Positions 25,063-36,819 of a stretch of DNA of 64,000 bases are shown piece after piece. Location: NCBI RefSeq assembly GCF_933775445.1, contig NC_065878.1, positions 18,550,395 to 18,614,394 of the forward strand, read 5' to 3'. Position 1 is the stretch's first letter. Every line of letters begins with the position of its first letter. The notes below the pieces were generated by a model. The model was not told where the DNA came from and did no database searches. It worked only from the letters and a program-made list of their open reading frames with translations. A program made the translations under genes and the position numbers. The DNA comes from Argentina anserina (Eukaryota; Streptophyta; Magnoliopsida; Rosales; Rosaceae).

Positions 25063-25374
25063 GGGAAAAAACTTGTGTCTAACTTGGCATGTGTGTGTGT
25101 CTGAATTCTCACACTTAGGAAATACAAATACATGAATTTAACCGCTAAAAAATTTAGTTTATCACTAAAGATCAAAAGTTTAGCCGTCAATTCTTTAATG
25201 CAATCAATTATGAAAATGATTTTTATTGACATTAATTTTTTGCAGAGATGATCTTTATTGGTTTATTTAACTTTTGAACGGTTAAAATTTTTTATTTACA
25301 TTTTGAAAAATAGACAAATGAGAGCAAGTTTGGACTTACATTTACATACTACTAGGTTATACGCAAATTTTTTC
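25063..25374. mobile_element. Diverged MITE, same family as the one at 53643
   Basis: It starts GGGAAAAAACTTG and its right end reads, reversed, GAAAAAATTTGCG. The interior shares with the 53643 element the words ACATGAATTTAACCG, CACTAAAGATC and TTTTGAACGGTTAAAA in the same inverted arrangement. ATGGATT flanks it at 25056-25062 and 25377-25383, the remains of a longer (probably 9-bp) duplication. Sequence decay shows it is the older copy. Confidence 0.7.
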
Positions 25375-25597
25375 TAATGGATTATCTCAAAGCTCATAAC
25401 TCTTTGGCAAGAGGATTAACATCATAGTCGCAAACCTTAAGGTTAGGGGAAAATCGTAATCCACTAAGGAATAAGAATGTTATCAGATTTATGGGCAAGT
25501 CAAAAGCTGATTGCGATCAGGAAATCAATACGGGGGCTTTTGCAGTTCCATTATATAATGACCCCAATGTTCTTGCAGCTAGAAGTGCAGAAATAAA

Positions 25598-26284
25598 ATG
25601 GTCCAAGTCGGAGTCATGGAAAATCAGAAAAACGTTCCACAAACAATATTGGAGTGGACATTAGAGCACCACAAGCTTTTCATGGACCTGCTCATCCTCC
25701 GGTCCGGCGGCTTCGAGAAAGTTCGAGTGTTCGTACTAAGGAGGATTATGAAGACAGTGAAGGGTCTTACATGGTCGGCTGCGTTAGGCCCTTCTCGCCA
25801 GTTGGAAGCAAACCCAATCAGGACTATCACATCGTCGACCCCGAAAACCTTCTTGTTCGATCACTTAATGTTTTGGTGGACGATTTGGTGAGAGACCTGG
25901 AGGGCCTAACTGTGGAGCGCAAGCTGTCAAGTGTCAACGTGGACACTGGAGCATCATAAGCGCGTGGTGGATGATGTGGCAAAGGTGGGTGCCCTTGACA
26001 TGGCAAGCCCCATGGAGAAGACGGCGGTTAGGGTTTTGAGACTGATGGAAGAAGAGCGCCGCCAGGGTCTGACAGTTTGGATGGTAACGAAGCATCTGAT
26101 AGGGTTACGCTATTTACAGAGAAGAACTCAGGAGACCATTGTACAAGCGGCGGAGAATAAAGCTAGACATGGCTACAGCGTCAGGAAGCCCAAGAAACTG
26201 AAGAAGGTGAAAGTGGGAAGAAGAAACAATAACAATGGAGCCTCAGAGTGTCACGGCCTTATTTCGGATCATATGCTGGAGTAA
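25598..26284 (+). pseudogene. Broken paralog of the two-GARP-repeat gene
   Basis: This is a relative of the intact gene at 27402. Frame 2 gives the first repeat (LEWTLEHHKLFMDLLILRSGGFEKV…, from about 25650). Frame 1 carries the middle (VDDLVRDLEGLTVERKLSS, near 25870-25930). Frame 2 resumes at 25931 with the second repeat (TWTLEHHKRVVDDVAKVGAL…AVRVLRLMEEERRQGLTVWMVTKHLIGLRYLQRRTQ) and a basic tail. The two shifts compensate one another; in frame 2 alone a TGA at 25889-25891 ends the protein before the second repeat. A small unusual intron could also explain it, but I see no convincing splice pair. The second open frame alone could encode a single-repeat protein of up to 117 residues. Confidence 0.7.
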
Positions 26285-27401
26285 GAATTGAATATCGAAG
26301 AAGCCACTGTTTTATTTTTGATGTCTTGTGTCTCTTTGTATTGAAGGTATTGCCAAATTGACAATATGCTGGTGAAGCTCGCCATTGTATGAACTCATAG
26401 TTCTATAACTTATAATCTTCTATCAAGGAAAGTTACCGAATGTAAAAAGAAAAAGTACATGATGGATCGAAATCTGTGTGTTATATGACTTATAATCAAA
26501 TCAAACGGCAAGAACTTTGAAGTAGTCACAATCGATGTTGTACATAATTTCTCACAATGTTCATATTACCAAAAATTAATCTTTCGATCCCGAATCTGTT
26601 ATATCTCAAGACATTAAAATCAAACAAACTGCTTCACCGATGTCCTGCTAGTTGGATCTTGAATTTTGATCTGACGATCAATATAGGTCCCCAACCTCCA
26701 TTGAGAATGGAAATAAACTCCATAGCATCTCTGATGAGATGAATTATTAACAGGTAAAAGTCCAGGACACAATTGATTATTAAGTTGTAAAACGAGGGTG
26801 GAGAACCCAAATTCCGATCAGATTAATAGCGGTAAAAGAAAATTCAAGCAAACTCGCTTCTATATTTTCAGGAAAATCGGAAAAGTATGTTATGACCTGT
26901 TAATGAGTTAACTGACCCAAATTGCTAAGCAAAATATAATCCAGCCTAGTTAATTGATTCCTTGCTGAGCTGGCTACCCGGCCCTCAGATGCATAAATCG
27001 TCATCCGTATGAGTTTTTACTTTTTAGACATTGACAGCTCAGAGGAATTATCGATGGAAGGTTGGTTGATTAGCTTTCCTTATACAGTTCAGAATTGCAA
27101 AGGAAGGGCAAGAAACAGCTAGGGTTTGTCAACATTCTATACATAGGTTGGTTTAGGGTTCCATACGAAACGGCCGGATTGAAAATCATCAATCGCGTCA
27201 AACCCAAAACTCTTTCAAGAGTTTGTTCTCTGAGGATGGGGTGCCAGGTTCTTTCTTCTAACGATCTTATTAGGTCCGTTCAATAGAAGATTTCAACGAA
27301 TTTGAGGTCCTCTACGAGCAAACCATTATTTGAACAAGTTATTCATCTGACTCCCGAAGAAATTATTTGAGATTCAACCAGTTAAGAGATTTATTCGACA
27401 C
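26285..27401. other. Spacer between the two GARP-like copies
   Basis: AT-rich with short open frames that match no family. It separates the broken and intact copies, which lie in the same orientation. Confidence 0.4.
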
Positions 27402-27974
27402 ATGGATGTCGACGGCCACCCTCAAGGATCAATGGAGTGGACGCTAGAGCACCACAAGACGTTTATAGACATAGTGGTCCGGCTGGGAGGCTTTACCAAA
27501 ATCGGAACACCAAGGATCGTAGTAGCAGAGATGATGAACAATGCGAAGGGTTTTTCCCAAAGAACCCTAGTGCACCACATGGTTTTATTTCAGCTACTAA
27601 ACAAACGAACCCATCTATCATTATCTCATAGACTGACGCCGTTACCGCGGCAACCTTGTTCGGATGCTTACCAGAGTTTGGTGAACGACTTGGAAGGCCT
27701 TCACGTGGGACCTCCGACGAGGCTGTTGTCATCGAGGACGGTGGACCATCACAAGCGGGTCGTGGAGGCCGTGAAAAGGCTCGGTGGTCTGAGCAAGGCA
27801 ACCCCGGCGGCTGTTCTGAAGCTGATGGATGAGGAGCGCCGTCAAGGACTCACAGTACGGACCCTGAGGCGCCATCTTTCAGGTTTGCGGTATTTACAGA
27901 AGAAAACTCAGAAGACTATTCATGAGTCTAGTCAGGGCAAGGCGTTGAGAAAGAGAAAAGTCAGTACTAATTAA
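27402..27974 (+). CDS. Intronless protein with two GARP-like repeats
   Basis: Single open frame of 190 residues starting MDVDGHPQG. It holds two copies of a GARP/Myb-like helix pattern: residues 12-69 (EWTLEHHKTFIDIVVRLGG…TLVHHMVLFQLLNKR) and about 111-168 (SRTVDHHKRVVEAVKRLGG…TLRRHLSGLRYLQKK). The second matches the GARP consensus well (…HxxFVEAVxxLGGxxKATPxxxLxLM…GLTxxxVxxHLQKYR), but the SHLQKYR box reads RRHLSGLR and the first Trp is Ser-Arg. The first keeps Trp13 but has VHHMVLFQ at the box. A basic tail (LRKRK) could be a nuclear signal. GARP proteins normally have one such domain, so a tandem pair is unusual. DNA binding is inferred, not shown. No intron, neighbour or promoter clue defines its role. 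Confidence 0.75.
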   Translation: MDVDGHPQGSMEWTLEHHKTFIDIVVRLGGFTKIGTPRIVVAEMMNNAKGFSQRTLVHHMVLFQLLNKRTHLSLSHRLTPLPRQPCSDAYQSLVNDLEGLHVGPPTRLLSSRTVDHHKRVVEAVKRLGGLSKATPAAVLKLMDEERRQGLTVRTLRRHLSGLRYLQKKTQKTIHESSQGKALRKRKVSTN

Positions 27975-29616
27975 ACTCAAAATGTTTGTATGACATTCGA
28001 GAGCTTATTCTGTGCGCGGCCCGTGTATATAAACGGGTTTAGTTGCACACCAGGCGCTATTAGTACAATTAGGGGTTTAAGGTTGTTGTTTGTGTTCTAT
28101 AAGAACTGCACATGAACTGATATCACCCTCTTTACCTGAACGACACAACACCACCACCCCTTCTCGTTCTCCGCCTCCTCTTTGATTTGTTTGATTCGTT
28201 TTACTCTCTTCACATATACCAGCAGCGAATTAGAGCTTCAATGGTTACTGTGTTGGATTTGTTTTTCATTGATTCTGACTTCAACCCCAATTTCAACAAT
28301 TGAGACCAAGAAGGATGATGAATCAAGATCTGCTTCTCTATGGGATGATTAATCAAGATCATGGAGAAGTTTAATCACAGAAGAGGAACCCGATAGAGAG
28401 AAGGAAGTTGCAGAAGCATCGATCGAACTCAACCTCAAAACCGAAGCCGCCAACAACGAGATCCTCACCCCAGCTTCGCCAATCGAACTCACCGGGTGTC
28501 GCGCTGGTGATTAGTATGACATATTCATAGATGCTCCTAGGTCGTGTTCTATTTCTAAATAGCGTAGGGGAGGAGATTGGCGGCGGGGTAGGTCGAATGC
28601 TTCACTCGCGCCTTTTCTACTATATCGGAGTCTGATCTCACACGATCGAAATATGCTCCACCTGTTGAAATGAACGGCTTTGATCACCCATGTAGATATA
28701 CAGGCCGTGCACTGAATAAGTTTCGATGACATTCTGTCATTGAAACTAATCTAATTTTACATCAATGTCAGTCTCTTTTTCTTTTATTTTAATTTTACTT
28801 CTGTTGTGCGTGCGAATGGTTACTATGATCAGTTTGTCGTATGCAATCTCCTTCTCACACGGTGAGTGTCCAGTGTGTCGCACTCGCTCTCGCAAGTTTC
28901 ACAAATATTCGGATCAAAGTTAAAGCCCTAGATAATTATATAATGGCACGGGCGGATTCTGCCAAAGTTGAAGCCCAACAAAAAGAAAAACCAACTTCAT
29001 AACAAAAAAAAATTAAAACATAGAGATAGCACAAAACTCTTCTCACTTTTATGATTTTCTTCTCCTTTGCGTCCGTCTTCTCGTCTTCTTCAGTTCAAGG
29101 ACTTCAAGCTCATCGTCACTCCTTTGCTGAGGACTTGTTTGCATAAGAAAAAAATGTTTATGCACATTATTTCAAACTTAGAATTAATCATTAATTTTAG
29201 TTTGGAAGTTTGCATGTTCGGAATATCTATGGAGTTTTATATTGATTTGGTGGAATTTAATGTCACAATCTAAAATTTTGGACCACAATCCCGTAGGATT
29301 TAGAGTACTAATCTATTACAAAGATGTTAGTCAATATCCTAACAGAAAACCTATTAAGCTATGACACACACAAAATTATAATAATAATTCCCCCGGAACA
29401 AGTACCTTATAATTAGGGGAATATTTCCAAAAGATATTGTTTGTTTTTGCATATAACAGGTGTGACAGATTTTTAATGGCTTCTTAACTAGTGATTGCAC
29501 TCGGTTCCATTGAAGCTTTCAGTTCTGTAATAGATATGCCTATAAGTCAGTGAATCCTTTTGACAGATAGTTTCGATAGCTATAACTGAACGGCAGTATA
29601 ATGTTTAATGTTTTTC
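27975..29616. other. Intergenic DNA, no confident gene
   Basis: Around 28370-28510 one frame reads EEPDREKEVAEASIELNLKTEAANNEILTPASPIELTG, which looks protein-like but is short, isolated and flanked by stops. I recognise no family. The rest is AT-rich. Confidence 0.35.
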
Positions 29617-29655
29617 ATTTTGACACTGTTCTTACTATTTCTGCCATTGCACAGG
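29617..29655 (+). pseudogene. Shard of ABCB20 exon 10 and its donor
   Basis: The sequence around ACTATTTCTGCCATTGCACAGG matches the end of ABCB20 exon 10 (near 19953-19985) at about 29 of 31 positions, including the exon/intron junction. It encodes TISAIAQ as in the transporter. No other ABCB20 exon adjoins it. Confidence 0.55.
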
Positions 29656-30163
29656 CAAGCATCTTTAATCTAGATTGGTATTGTGTGCCATGTATCTATG
29701 GTACATTAATTGAAAACAGGGATAATCAGATAGCAGTTGCGATTTGTGAATGTCGAATGGTGCTTTATGCAACTAGATCAGTAAGTAGATCTTAACCAAG
29801 TTACAATATCATATATCCCATCGGGAAAAATGAACCAAAACCCAATATCAGCTATGATGGCCGGAAAACTTATTTATTTTAGTTGAAATAAACCTAGTGT
29901 CTCTCTAGAACTGGACGCATCCAATAGTAACAAAGAACTAATTAAGAGTTTGGTAAAATGAGTATTGGCAGATCATATCACAAACAATTTCGTCCTTTAT
30001 TTCCGATTCAACGGCTACTTAATCGCATCGCAACCGTACACGCCGCCGTTCCAGGACAACCGTAGCCCCACCGTAGACCGACATGTGGCAAATGTGTCCC
30101 ACTGAATTATACAGCGTTTAACTGTAAACGAGTGTACCGGTTCCTTGGCCGTTGTTTCAGTGT

Positions 30164-30171
30164 TATATATA
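30164..30171 (+). promoter_or_regulatory. TATA box of the TIP1 gene
   Basis: TATATATA-type TATA about 105 bp before the aquaporin start codon, a normal spacing for a plant gene with a short leader. Confidence 0.65.
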
Positions 30172-30275
30172 GACGAACTAAGCCAAGACAAGTGAGTGAG
30201 CAGAACAGTGTCAGATTAATATACAAAGGCTTAATTTGAGTACTTTGAAGGTGTTGAGGTTGAAGAAAGGAGAAA

Positions 30276-31396
30276 ATGGCGATCTCTAGAATTGCGATTG
30301 GGACACCAGGAGAGGCTAGCCACCCTGATGCAATTAGGGCTGCCTTTGCTGAGTTTTTCTCTATGCTTATTTTTGTATTTGCCGGGGAAGGGTCTGGCAT
30401 GGCCTACAGTAAGAACCCAACTATACATATATCTACTTTTTACTGTCTTCACTGTTATATTTTCATTATAACATCAACATTTTTTATCACAGGGGTTTAG
30501 AATACTAGCTCTTTTATTTGTACTCCGGTATCACTGTGTCGTACATTTCGCCGGCCATTTCGGTTCTTGAATTTAAGTGCGGGATATGCGTTTTTTTGTT
30601 TCCTGATCTAATGGAGAGGAAATTTGGCAGGTAAGCTTACAGATAATGGATCAGCTACACCGTCTGGTCTGATAGCTGCATCATTGTCGCACGCGTTTGC
30701 TCTATTCGTGGCGGTCTCAGTTGGTGCAAACATTTCTGGGGGACATGTAAACCCTGCTGTCACATTTGGTGCATTCCTTGGTGGTAACATAACACTGTTG
30801 AGGGCCATTTTGTATTGGATTGCGCAACTTCTGGGATCGGTTGTTGCTTGCGTTTTGCTCAAGTTTGCCACTGGAGGATTGGTAAGGAACATGTGTTTGA
30901 TCTCCAAAGCGTAACACATATTGGCTTATTATGTTATGAGAGTACTATTCAGCTAAACGAACACATGTATCTTAATTTTTGGATATGCATGTCAATATTG
31001 GGACCTTTTTTTTTTTTACAGGAAACAACAGCATTTTCTTTATCTTCCGGTGTTTCTATATGGAATGCGTTGGTGTTTGAGATTGTGATGACCTTCGGCT
31101 TGGTCTACACAGTTTATGCCACAACAGTGGATCCGAAGAAAGGGAATGTAGGCATTGTTGCACCTATTGCTATTGGTCTGATAGTGGGTGCCAACATTTT
31201 GGCTGGTGGTGCTTTTGATGGTGCATCCATGAACCCGGCCGTGTCATTCGGGCCTGCTGTGGTGAGTTGGTCATGGAATCACCATTGGGTTTACTGGGCA
31301 GGCCCGATGATTGGTGCCGCAATAGCTGCTCTTGTCTATGACAACATGTTTATTGGTGATGGAGCTCATGAACCACTTCCCCACCATGACTTCTAG
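30276..31396 (+). CDS. TIP1: Tonoplast intrinsic protein, TIP1 subfamily
   Basis: Three exons (30276-30408, 30631-30881, 31022-31396) join in frame to 252 residues, the usual TIP1 length. The N-terminus [26 protein letters not shown] is the TIP1 hallmark. Six membrane helices and both pore loops are present, with NPA motifs at 85-87 ([10 protein letters not shown]) and 199-201 (ASMNPAVSF). His65 in the second helix is the TIP-type selectivity-filter residue. TIP1 proteins carry water, and in several plants also H2O2 and urea, across the vacuolar membrane. No lesions are seen. Assignment to a single TIP1 member is not possible from motifs alone. Confidence 0.96.
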
Positions 31397-31859
31397 GAAA
31401 GCAGTTGTTTCGTTGATGTTAGAAACGTTTGTTGTAGGTGTTTGGATGTGTTTCTCGATCAGTCTCTTTATATTTCGGTTTTTAAGAGGGGAGCAGAGCG
31501 CTAGTTGGTTTTCTTGTGAAATCAGGGGAATTTGCCTTGTTAATCATTTCAGTTATGGTTGAACTGGCATCATTTTAGTGTTCTTCAATCAAAATATGAG
31601 TAAATTGTGAATGCTAGCAAAAGGTGAATATATATATTACATATGATCAGAAACTTTACATTTAACAACCCATTAATATCAAATAAGCAAGACAGATATA
31701 ATGGCATCCACAGAGCCCTGTGAGCATACTGCTCCAATTGTTTTTGGCTGATAGGAGGAACTTTGGCTACACACATGAAATTCTACTTAATTCTTACTTG
31801 TTTTACGTACTTTTGAGTCTTAGATTCAGAAAAAAAGTTTCATCTTGTGCTCTAATATG
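31397..31859. other. TIP1 3' region
   Basis: 3'-UTR and spacer; no other gene seen before the transposon nest. Confidence 0.4.
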
Positions 31860-32006
31860 AGTTATAGGGAGAAATTTTTCAGTGCTACCGTAGCCCCACA
31901 TGTTAATGTTTAGTGGTCTACCATTTCAATTACAATTTGACATGCAAGATTTAATCAGAAAAATTATATTTCAGCTATTTTGTCAAATACTAGTTTAGAT
32001 TTCTTT

Positions 32007-32095
32007 CTAAAACCCTAAATCCTAAATTATAAATACTAAATCCTAAATCCTAAACCCTATATCCTAAACTTTAAACTCTAAACCCAAAATCTTAA
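32007..32095. repeat. Degenerate telomere-like CCCTAAA array
   Basis: Repeats of AACCCTAAAT, CCTAAATC, CCTAAACCCTA and similar, about 12 imperfect units in 89 bp, inside the left arm of the surrounding MITE. It is too diverged for a recent telomere insertion. Confidence 0.7.
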
Positions 32096-32179
32096 TTTAA
32101 AATCATTAATACCCATGAAGATCATTTCATAAATAATAAAAATATGTTAAATTATAATTTTAGTATAATAAATCCACGT

Positions 32180-35100
32180 TGTCACAACCCCGAAATTCGA
32201 TTGATAAAAATTCGAATTCGAAGCCATGAAAACTCTAAAACAATCGCAAATATATTGAAATCATCTTATCATAACAGTGTATCGAAACTGAGTTCACATC
32301 ATGACTCAGTTGACTTGAGTAATACACAACCAATGGAAATGTAAAATTCACTCAATCCTCACCACGAACAGCATAAATAAATCTTTGACAATTTTTAGAG
32401 AAAATCCTCTAATTCTGTTAATCCACACATGCAGAACTATCTCCTACACCATCGAATATGTGCACCAGGATTGTAAATACAAACCCGGTAAACTTTGGAG
32501 CTCGTATGAGTAAACCAACAGTATAATACACATAGTATACAAGAGAAAATACTGAAAATATTTAATTATAAATGCACTCATGAGTCACAGGACGACCCAT
32601 CTGGATGTCTAATAATATCTGAAAATATGAGTGCTCATGAGACATTGGGCAACCCATCTGGTTACCCAAAATACATTTATAATACGGGTACTCATGAGAC
32701 ATAGGTACTCATCTGTTACCCCTCATGCAGTACGCCGTTAGACACTGGGCAACCCATATGTTACCTAATATCCAAAAATATGGGTACTCATAAGCAGGTA
32801 ACCTATCTGTTACCTAACTGAATCGTAACTGTTACTCGGCTAAGGCTTGGTTCTGATACTTCCAACACGTTCGAAGACAGGTTCGAAGACTATTAAAACA
32901 CGTCCAAAGACATAAAATACGTCCGAAGACAGAAAACGTTTTAACAAAACTCAATGTTAAAACCACGTACAATAACAATACACCCATGTTATTGTACTAC
33001 AACAAGCGACTCTTGCTCAAATAAAATAAATATAGTTGTCACAGTATAATTCATTTGAAAATAAGAACGTAACAGTATATAATATAGCAACTCATATATA
33101 TGTATCGTATTTACCATTTATACACATACACAACCCACTATATTATATACATGTCATAGTTCGATCTTTTTAAGAAAACGTAAATATGAGTCACCGCCAA
33201 TGGTAGACTCGTCATAGTGAGATTTACTCACATTTACCATAGTACATAATCACTAAAACATTTTTAAAATTATTTATTAAAATAGCATTTCACTTACCCA
33301 TGAACCTTAGACGATTAAGTTCACGTAATTTAAAGAAAAACATATTTTTAAAATAATTTTTATAAACTAGTGATGCAACGATTATGGTGACAACTCAAAC
33401 TAAATTCAATAATTATAATACTACTTCGATCATGATGATCATTATGATATTTACTCATCTTAATTCCCACGTGCAACTTCCACGACACCGAAAACAATTT
33501 CCTAACTCGTTTCGTTGGTCACCTAATAACATGATAAAATGCTTAGAAAACGATACGTAAAATATCAGGTGACGATTTCAGTATAGCTAAATGTTGTTCA
33601 TAAAACACTGTTCATATTTTATTATTTCACAGAATACTGTTCACAATTAATGTTCACGAACCCTGTGCATCGTAATTGTTCATGAACACTGGGAACTGTA
33701 ACCATTCATGAACACTGTTCACAGTACTATTTATGAATATTGTTCATGCGGCGACACTGTTCACCGACCGCCACCAATGACCACCAAATTCCACCACCAC
33801 AATCTAAATGACATTCTTAACAACTTTCTAGTTCACAACAAAGTCTAAATCAAAGCTTAAAAATCTCCAATTTTGGAATTTCTAAAAAATCCCAAATCAA
33901 GAACCCTAGAATTGAAATTTCTTGGTTCGAGTTCTTACCTTTCGATTTAGTTATGTCACGACCCCAAAATTTCGAGTATGAAACTCAAATTTTGAAGTCA
34001 TGAAAAACTCTAAAACAGTCTCAATAAATCGAAATCATTTTAATGTCACAGCGGATCATTACTGAGTTCAAAATACAACTCAGTCAAATCGATTATTACA
34101 AACCAAATTTATAAGTCAAGATTATATCAAATGGAAATGTAAAAATCCTCTCAAATCCTCACCACAAGATAGAATAAAACAACTTCAAGTCTTCAGAGTT
34201 GTCCGTCGATTTTCACTAATCCACACCTGCGGAATTATCCCCTACACCATCGAATAAGTGCACCGGGATTGTAAACACAAACCCGGTAAGCTTTGCAGCT
34301 CGTATGAGTAAAACAACAATATGACTCGCATAAAAATATATACGAAAATCCACAAAACATCAATCATAAATACACTTATGAGTCATTAGACGACCCATCT
34401 GGTTGTCTAGTAATATGAAAATATATGTGGTCATGAGAAATTGGGCAACCCCTCTGTTTACCCAAATGCATTTATAATACGGGTACTCATGAGCGCTGGT
34501 ACACCTCTGTTACCCCTCATGTAGTACGCCGCCGACATTGGACATCCACTTGCTACCCAATATAAAAAATATGGGTACTCATAAGCCAATAACCCATATG
34601 TTACCTCTTATGCAGTACCTCGGCAGACATACTAGAGCTCTAACTGTATCGTAACTTTCACCGGTCAAGGCTAGGTTCCGACATGCCAACACGTCCGAAG
34701 ACTGGTCCAAAGACAGAAAACACGTCCGAAGACATAACACACGTCCAAAGATAGAAAAACACGTCCGAAGACATAACACACGTTCGAAGACAGAAAACAC
34801 GTCCGAAGACATAAAACGTTTTAACAAAATCAATGTTAAAACCACGTACCAACAATCATCACATGATATTGTACAAATCGAATTAACATGCTCATTAAAT
34901 AAATCTCAACACCAAAATGAACTTATTCGCAGAGGAAATTACGATAATATATAATATAGCAAACCATATATATGTACCTATTTTACCATTTATACACATA
35001 CATAATCCACTATATCATATACATACCATATTTCATTCTTTAAAATTTAGCATATTCCTGAATCTCCGCAAAGGTAGATTCGTCACTGTAAGATTTTACT

Positions 35101-36732
35101 CACCTTATAATCTTGAGCGTAATTTTCACGATTCCGAATGTGAATCATTTACTTGAAGTATCGATCACCTAGAATAGATAAGAAGTGAATTTATGATCGT
35201 TACGTAAAACCTTAAATACCAAAACAGTAAAAATATTTTAATGTTCAGCAATTTCTTGTTTTTATGAATGTACTGTTCACGTAGTCACTATTCACATATT
35301 AATGTACAAATACATAGTAATTACGTATTTCTGTACGAGTACATACTATTTACGTATTTTTGTACGAGTACATAGTATTTACGTATTTCTGTAGGTCCAT
35401 GCACTATTCAATCGTATATACTGACTCAGTAAATAATAATTACTGATTTGCCCTTCAGAAATTACTTTTATAATTACTGTACGTAATTACATTTATATTT
35501 ACCGTATGTAAAATAAATTTACATTTACTGTATGTAAATCACTTTTTACATTCACCGTACGTAAAAATAATTTTTACAAATTACTGTTTCAAAATCACTA
35601 TTCACGCGCCGCCGGTCTACCCTCCTACAGTCTCAGACCGCCTCTAGGCTACCTCACGTCCCCTCACGTGCCACCTAATGCGACGATATCCTCTCTGCTC
35701 CTCCTCCTTCGATCCTCCACCAAAACACCACCAAATCGACAACCAAGCACAACAACTAACAAATCAAGCAAACCCTTACCTAATTCGTGCCTTGGATGCA
35801 CCGAAGAATCGCTGGAGGAGCACCCTGGACGGAGGCAGTTTCTGCCGATTCTTGGAGTTGCTGGTTGAGCTCCGATGCGGCGTGGGACGGCGTGTCGAGC
35901 TCGGGGTCGACTGCGGAAGACCGTGTGAAGCTACTGGGGCCGGCGGTGAGGGCCACGACGGCGTGGTTCGCGAGATCGCCGGCGAAAAATTTCTGAGGGA
36001 GAGAGAGAGAAGAGGGAGGCGGGGCGAGGAGAGAGAAAGGGTTTCCGAAAATGGAAACCCTACTCCTAAAAATTTCCTTTTATACTCATTTCCAAAATCG
36101 GAAACTAAATTCTGTCGTTAATAACGTTTTTGTACGACGTCCGATTAGAACGCGTGACGTGTCCACGAACTCGTATTGACGAGCTCTACAACTTTTGTGA
36201 AGGAGGTTTTCACAAACAAGCGACAGAGTAAAAGTCGATTCTCGCGTCGCGGAAACGTAACGTTTTTCTAATTAAAAGTTCCGATAACATTTTTGTCTTT
36301 GATTTTACAACGTCGCAAAATGAAACAAATGCGTTTTAATAATCTTACAAAGTTCATCAATTTCTACAAAATCAAATAAATTGATCCCGAAAAATCGGGT
36401 CATTACAAGCTCAAAACCTTTTAAGGGGTTGTTGACGACGTTGGGACCGCTGGTGAAGCCTAAACTCGCTGGAGATCGCCGGAAAATTGAAAAACACAAC
36501 CGGTTCACCGACTGATTTCCGGGTCGACTTCCAGGATTCGATGCGTGGAAACCGGCTTGCTACTCCACGATTCACCACCACAGGGAGGCGCGCAAGGAGG
36601 AGACGAAGCTATCTGGGTTGGCCCGGTCGCCTGAAACCGCCGGAGTCAGCTAGAAAAGTCGGGTCGGAAGGAAACTTTCGCCTCTAAAGGCGCGGGTGCG
36701 GAGAGAGGGGGAGAAAAAATGGGATTATTACA
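32180..36732 (-). mobile_element. Solo LTR, family A, copy 2 (interrupted)
   Basis: It starts TGTCACAACCCC and ends ATTATTACA, with a perfect 5-bp target duplication CACGT at 32175-32179 and 36733-36737. TG..CA ends with a 5-bp duplication identify an LTR. No internal domain or second LTR is present, so it is a solo LTR. Its own sequence is 32180-33953 plus 36408-36732 (about 2.1 kb), split by the copy at 33954. Confidence 0.85.
33954..36407 (-). mobile_element. Solo LTR, family A, copy 3, innermost layer
   Basis: It starts TGTCACGACCCC and ends GGGTCATTACA, 2454 bp. The ends are short inverted repeats, TGTCACGACCC against TGTAATGACCC. The flanks AGTTA and AGCTC share only two bases, so the target duplication is decayed or altered. 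On the minus strand GTATAAAAGG (36085-36076) lies about 325 bp inside that strand's 5' end, followed by a CT-rich leader, which suggests promoter orientation. The copy interrupts the 32180 LTR. Confidence 0.78.
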
Positions 36733-36819
36733 CACGTGTTGAAATATAATAAGTAATAAGTACAACTAGATATTGTTACGTGGTACTACGGTAACATACA
36801 AAAATTTCTCAGTTATTGG

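Larger units (their letters stand above)
31869..36810. mobile_element. MULE-type MITE, outermost layer of a TE nest
   Basis: The left end GAGAAATTTTTCAGTGCTACC and the right end, read in reverse complement, GAGAAATTTTTGTATGTTACC are inverted repeats that continue into CGTAG. A 9-bp flank, AGTTATAGG at 31860-31868 and AGTTATTGG at 36811-36819, differs at one base. Removing the LTR insertion leaves about 384 bp. The class is inferred from the 9-bp duplication and TIRs; no transposase is present. Confidence 0.75.

Noticed and set aside
28511..28732. 73-residue minus-strand open frame
   Set aside because: No recognisable motif, no promoter or splice context.
35678..36121. 147-residue open frame in LTR copy 3
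   Set aside because: It occupies the same GC-rich segment as in copy 1 but the frame and sequence are not kept; no domain visible.
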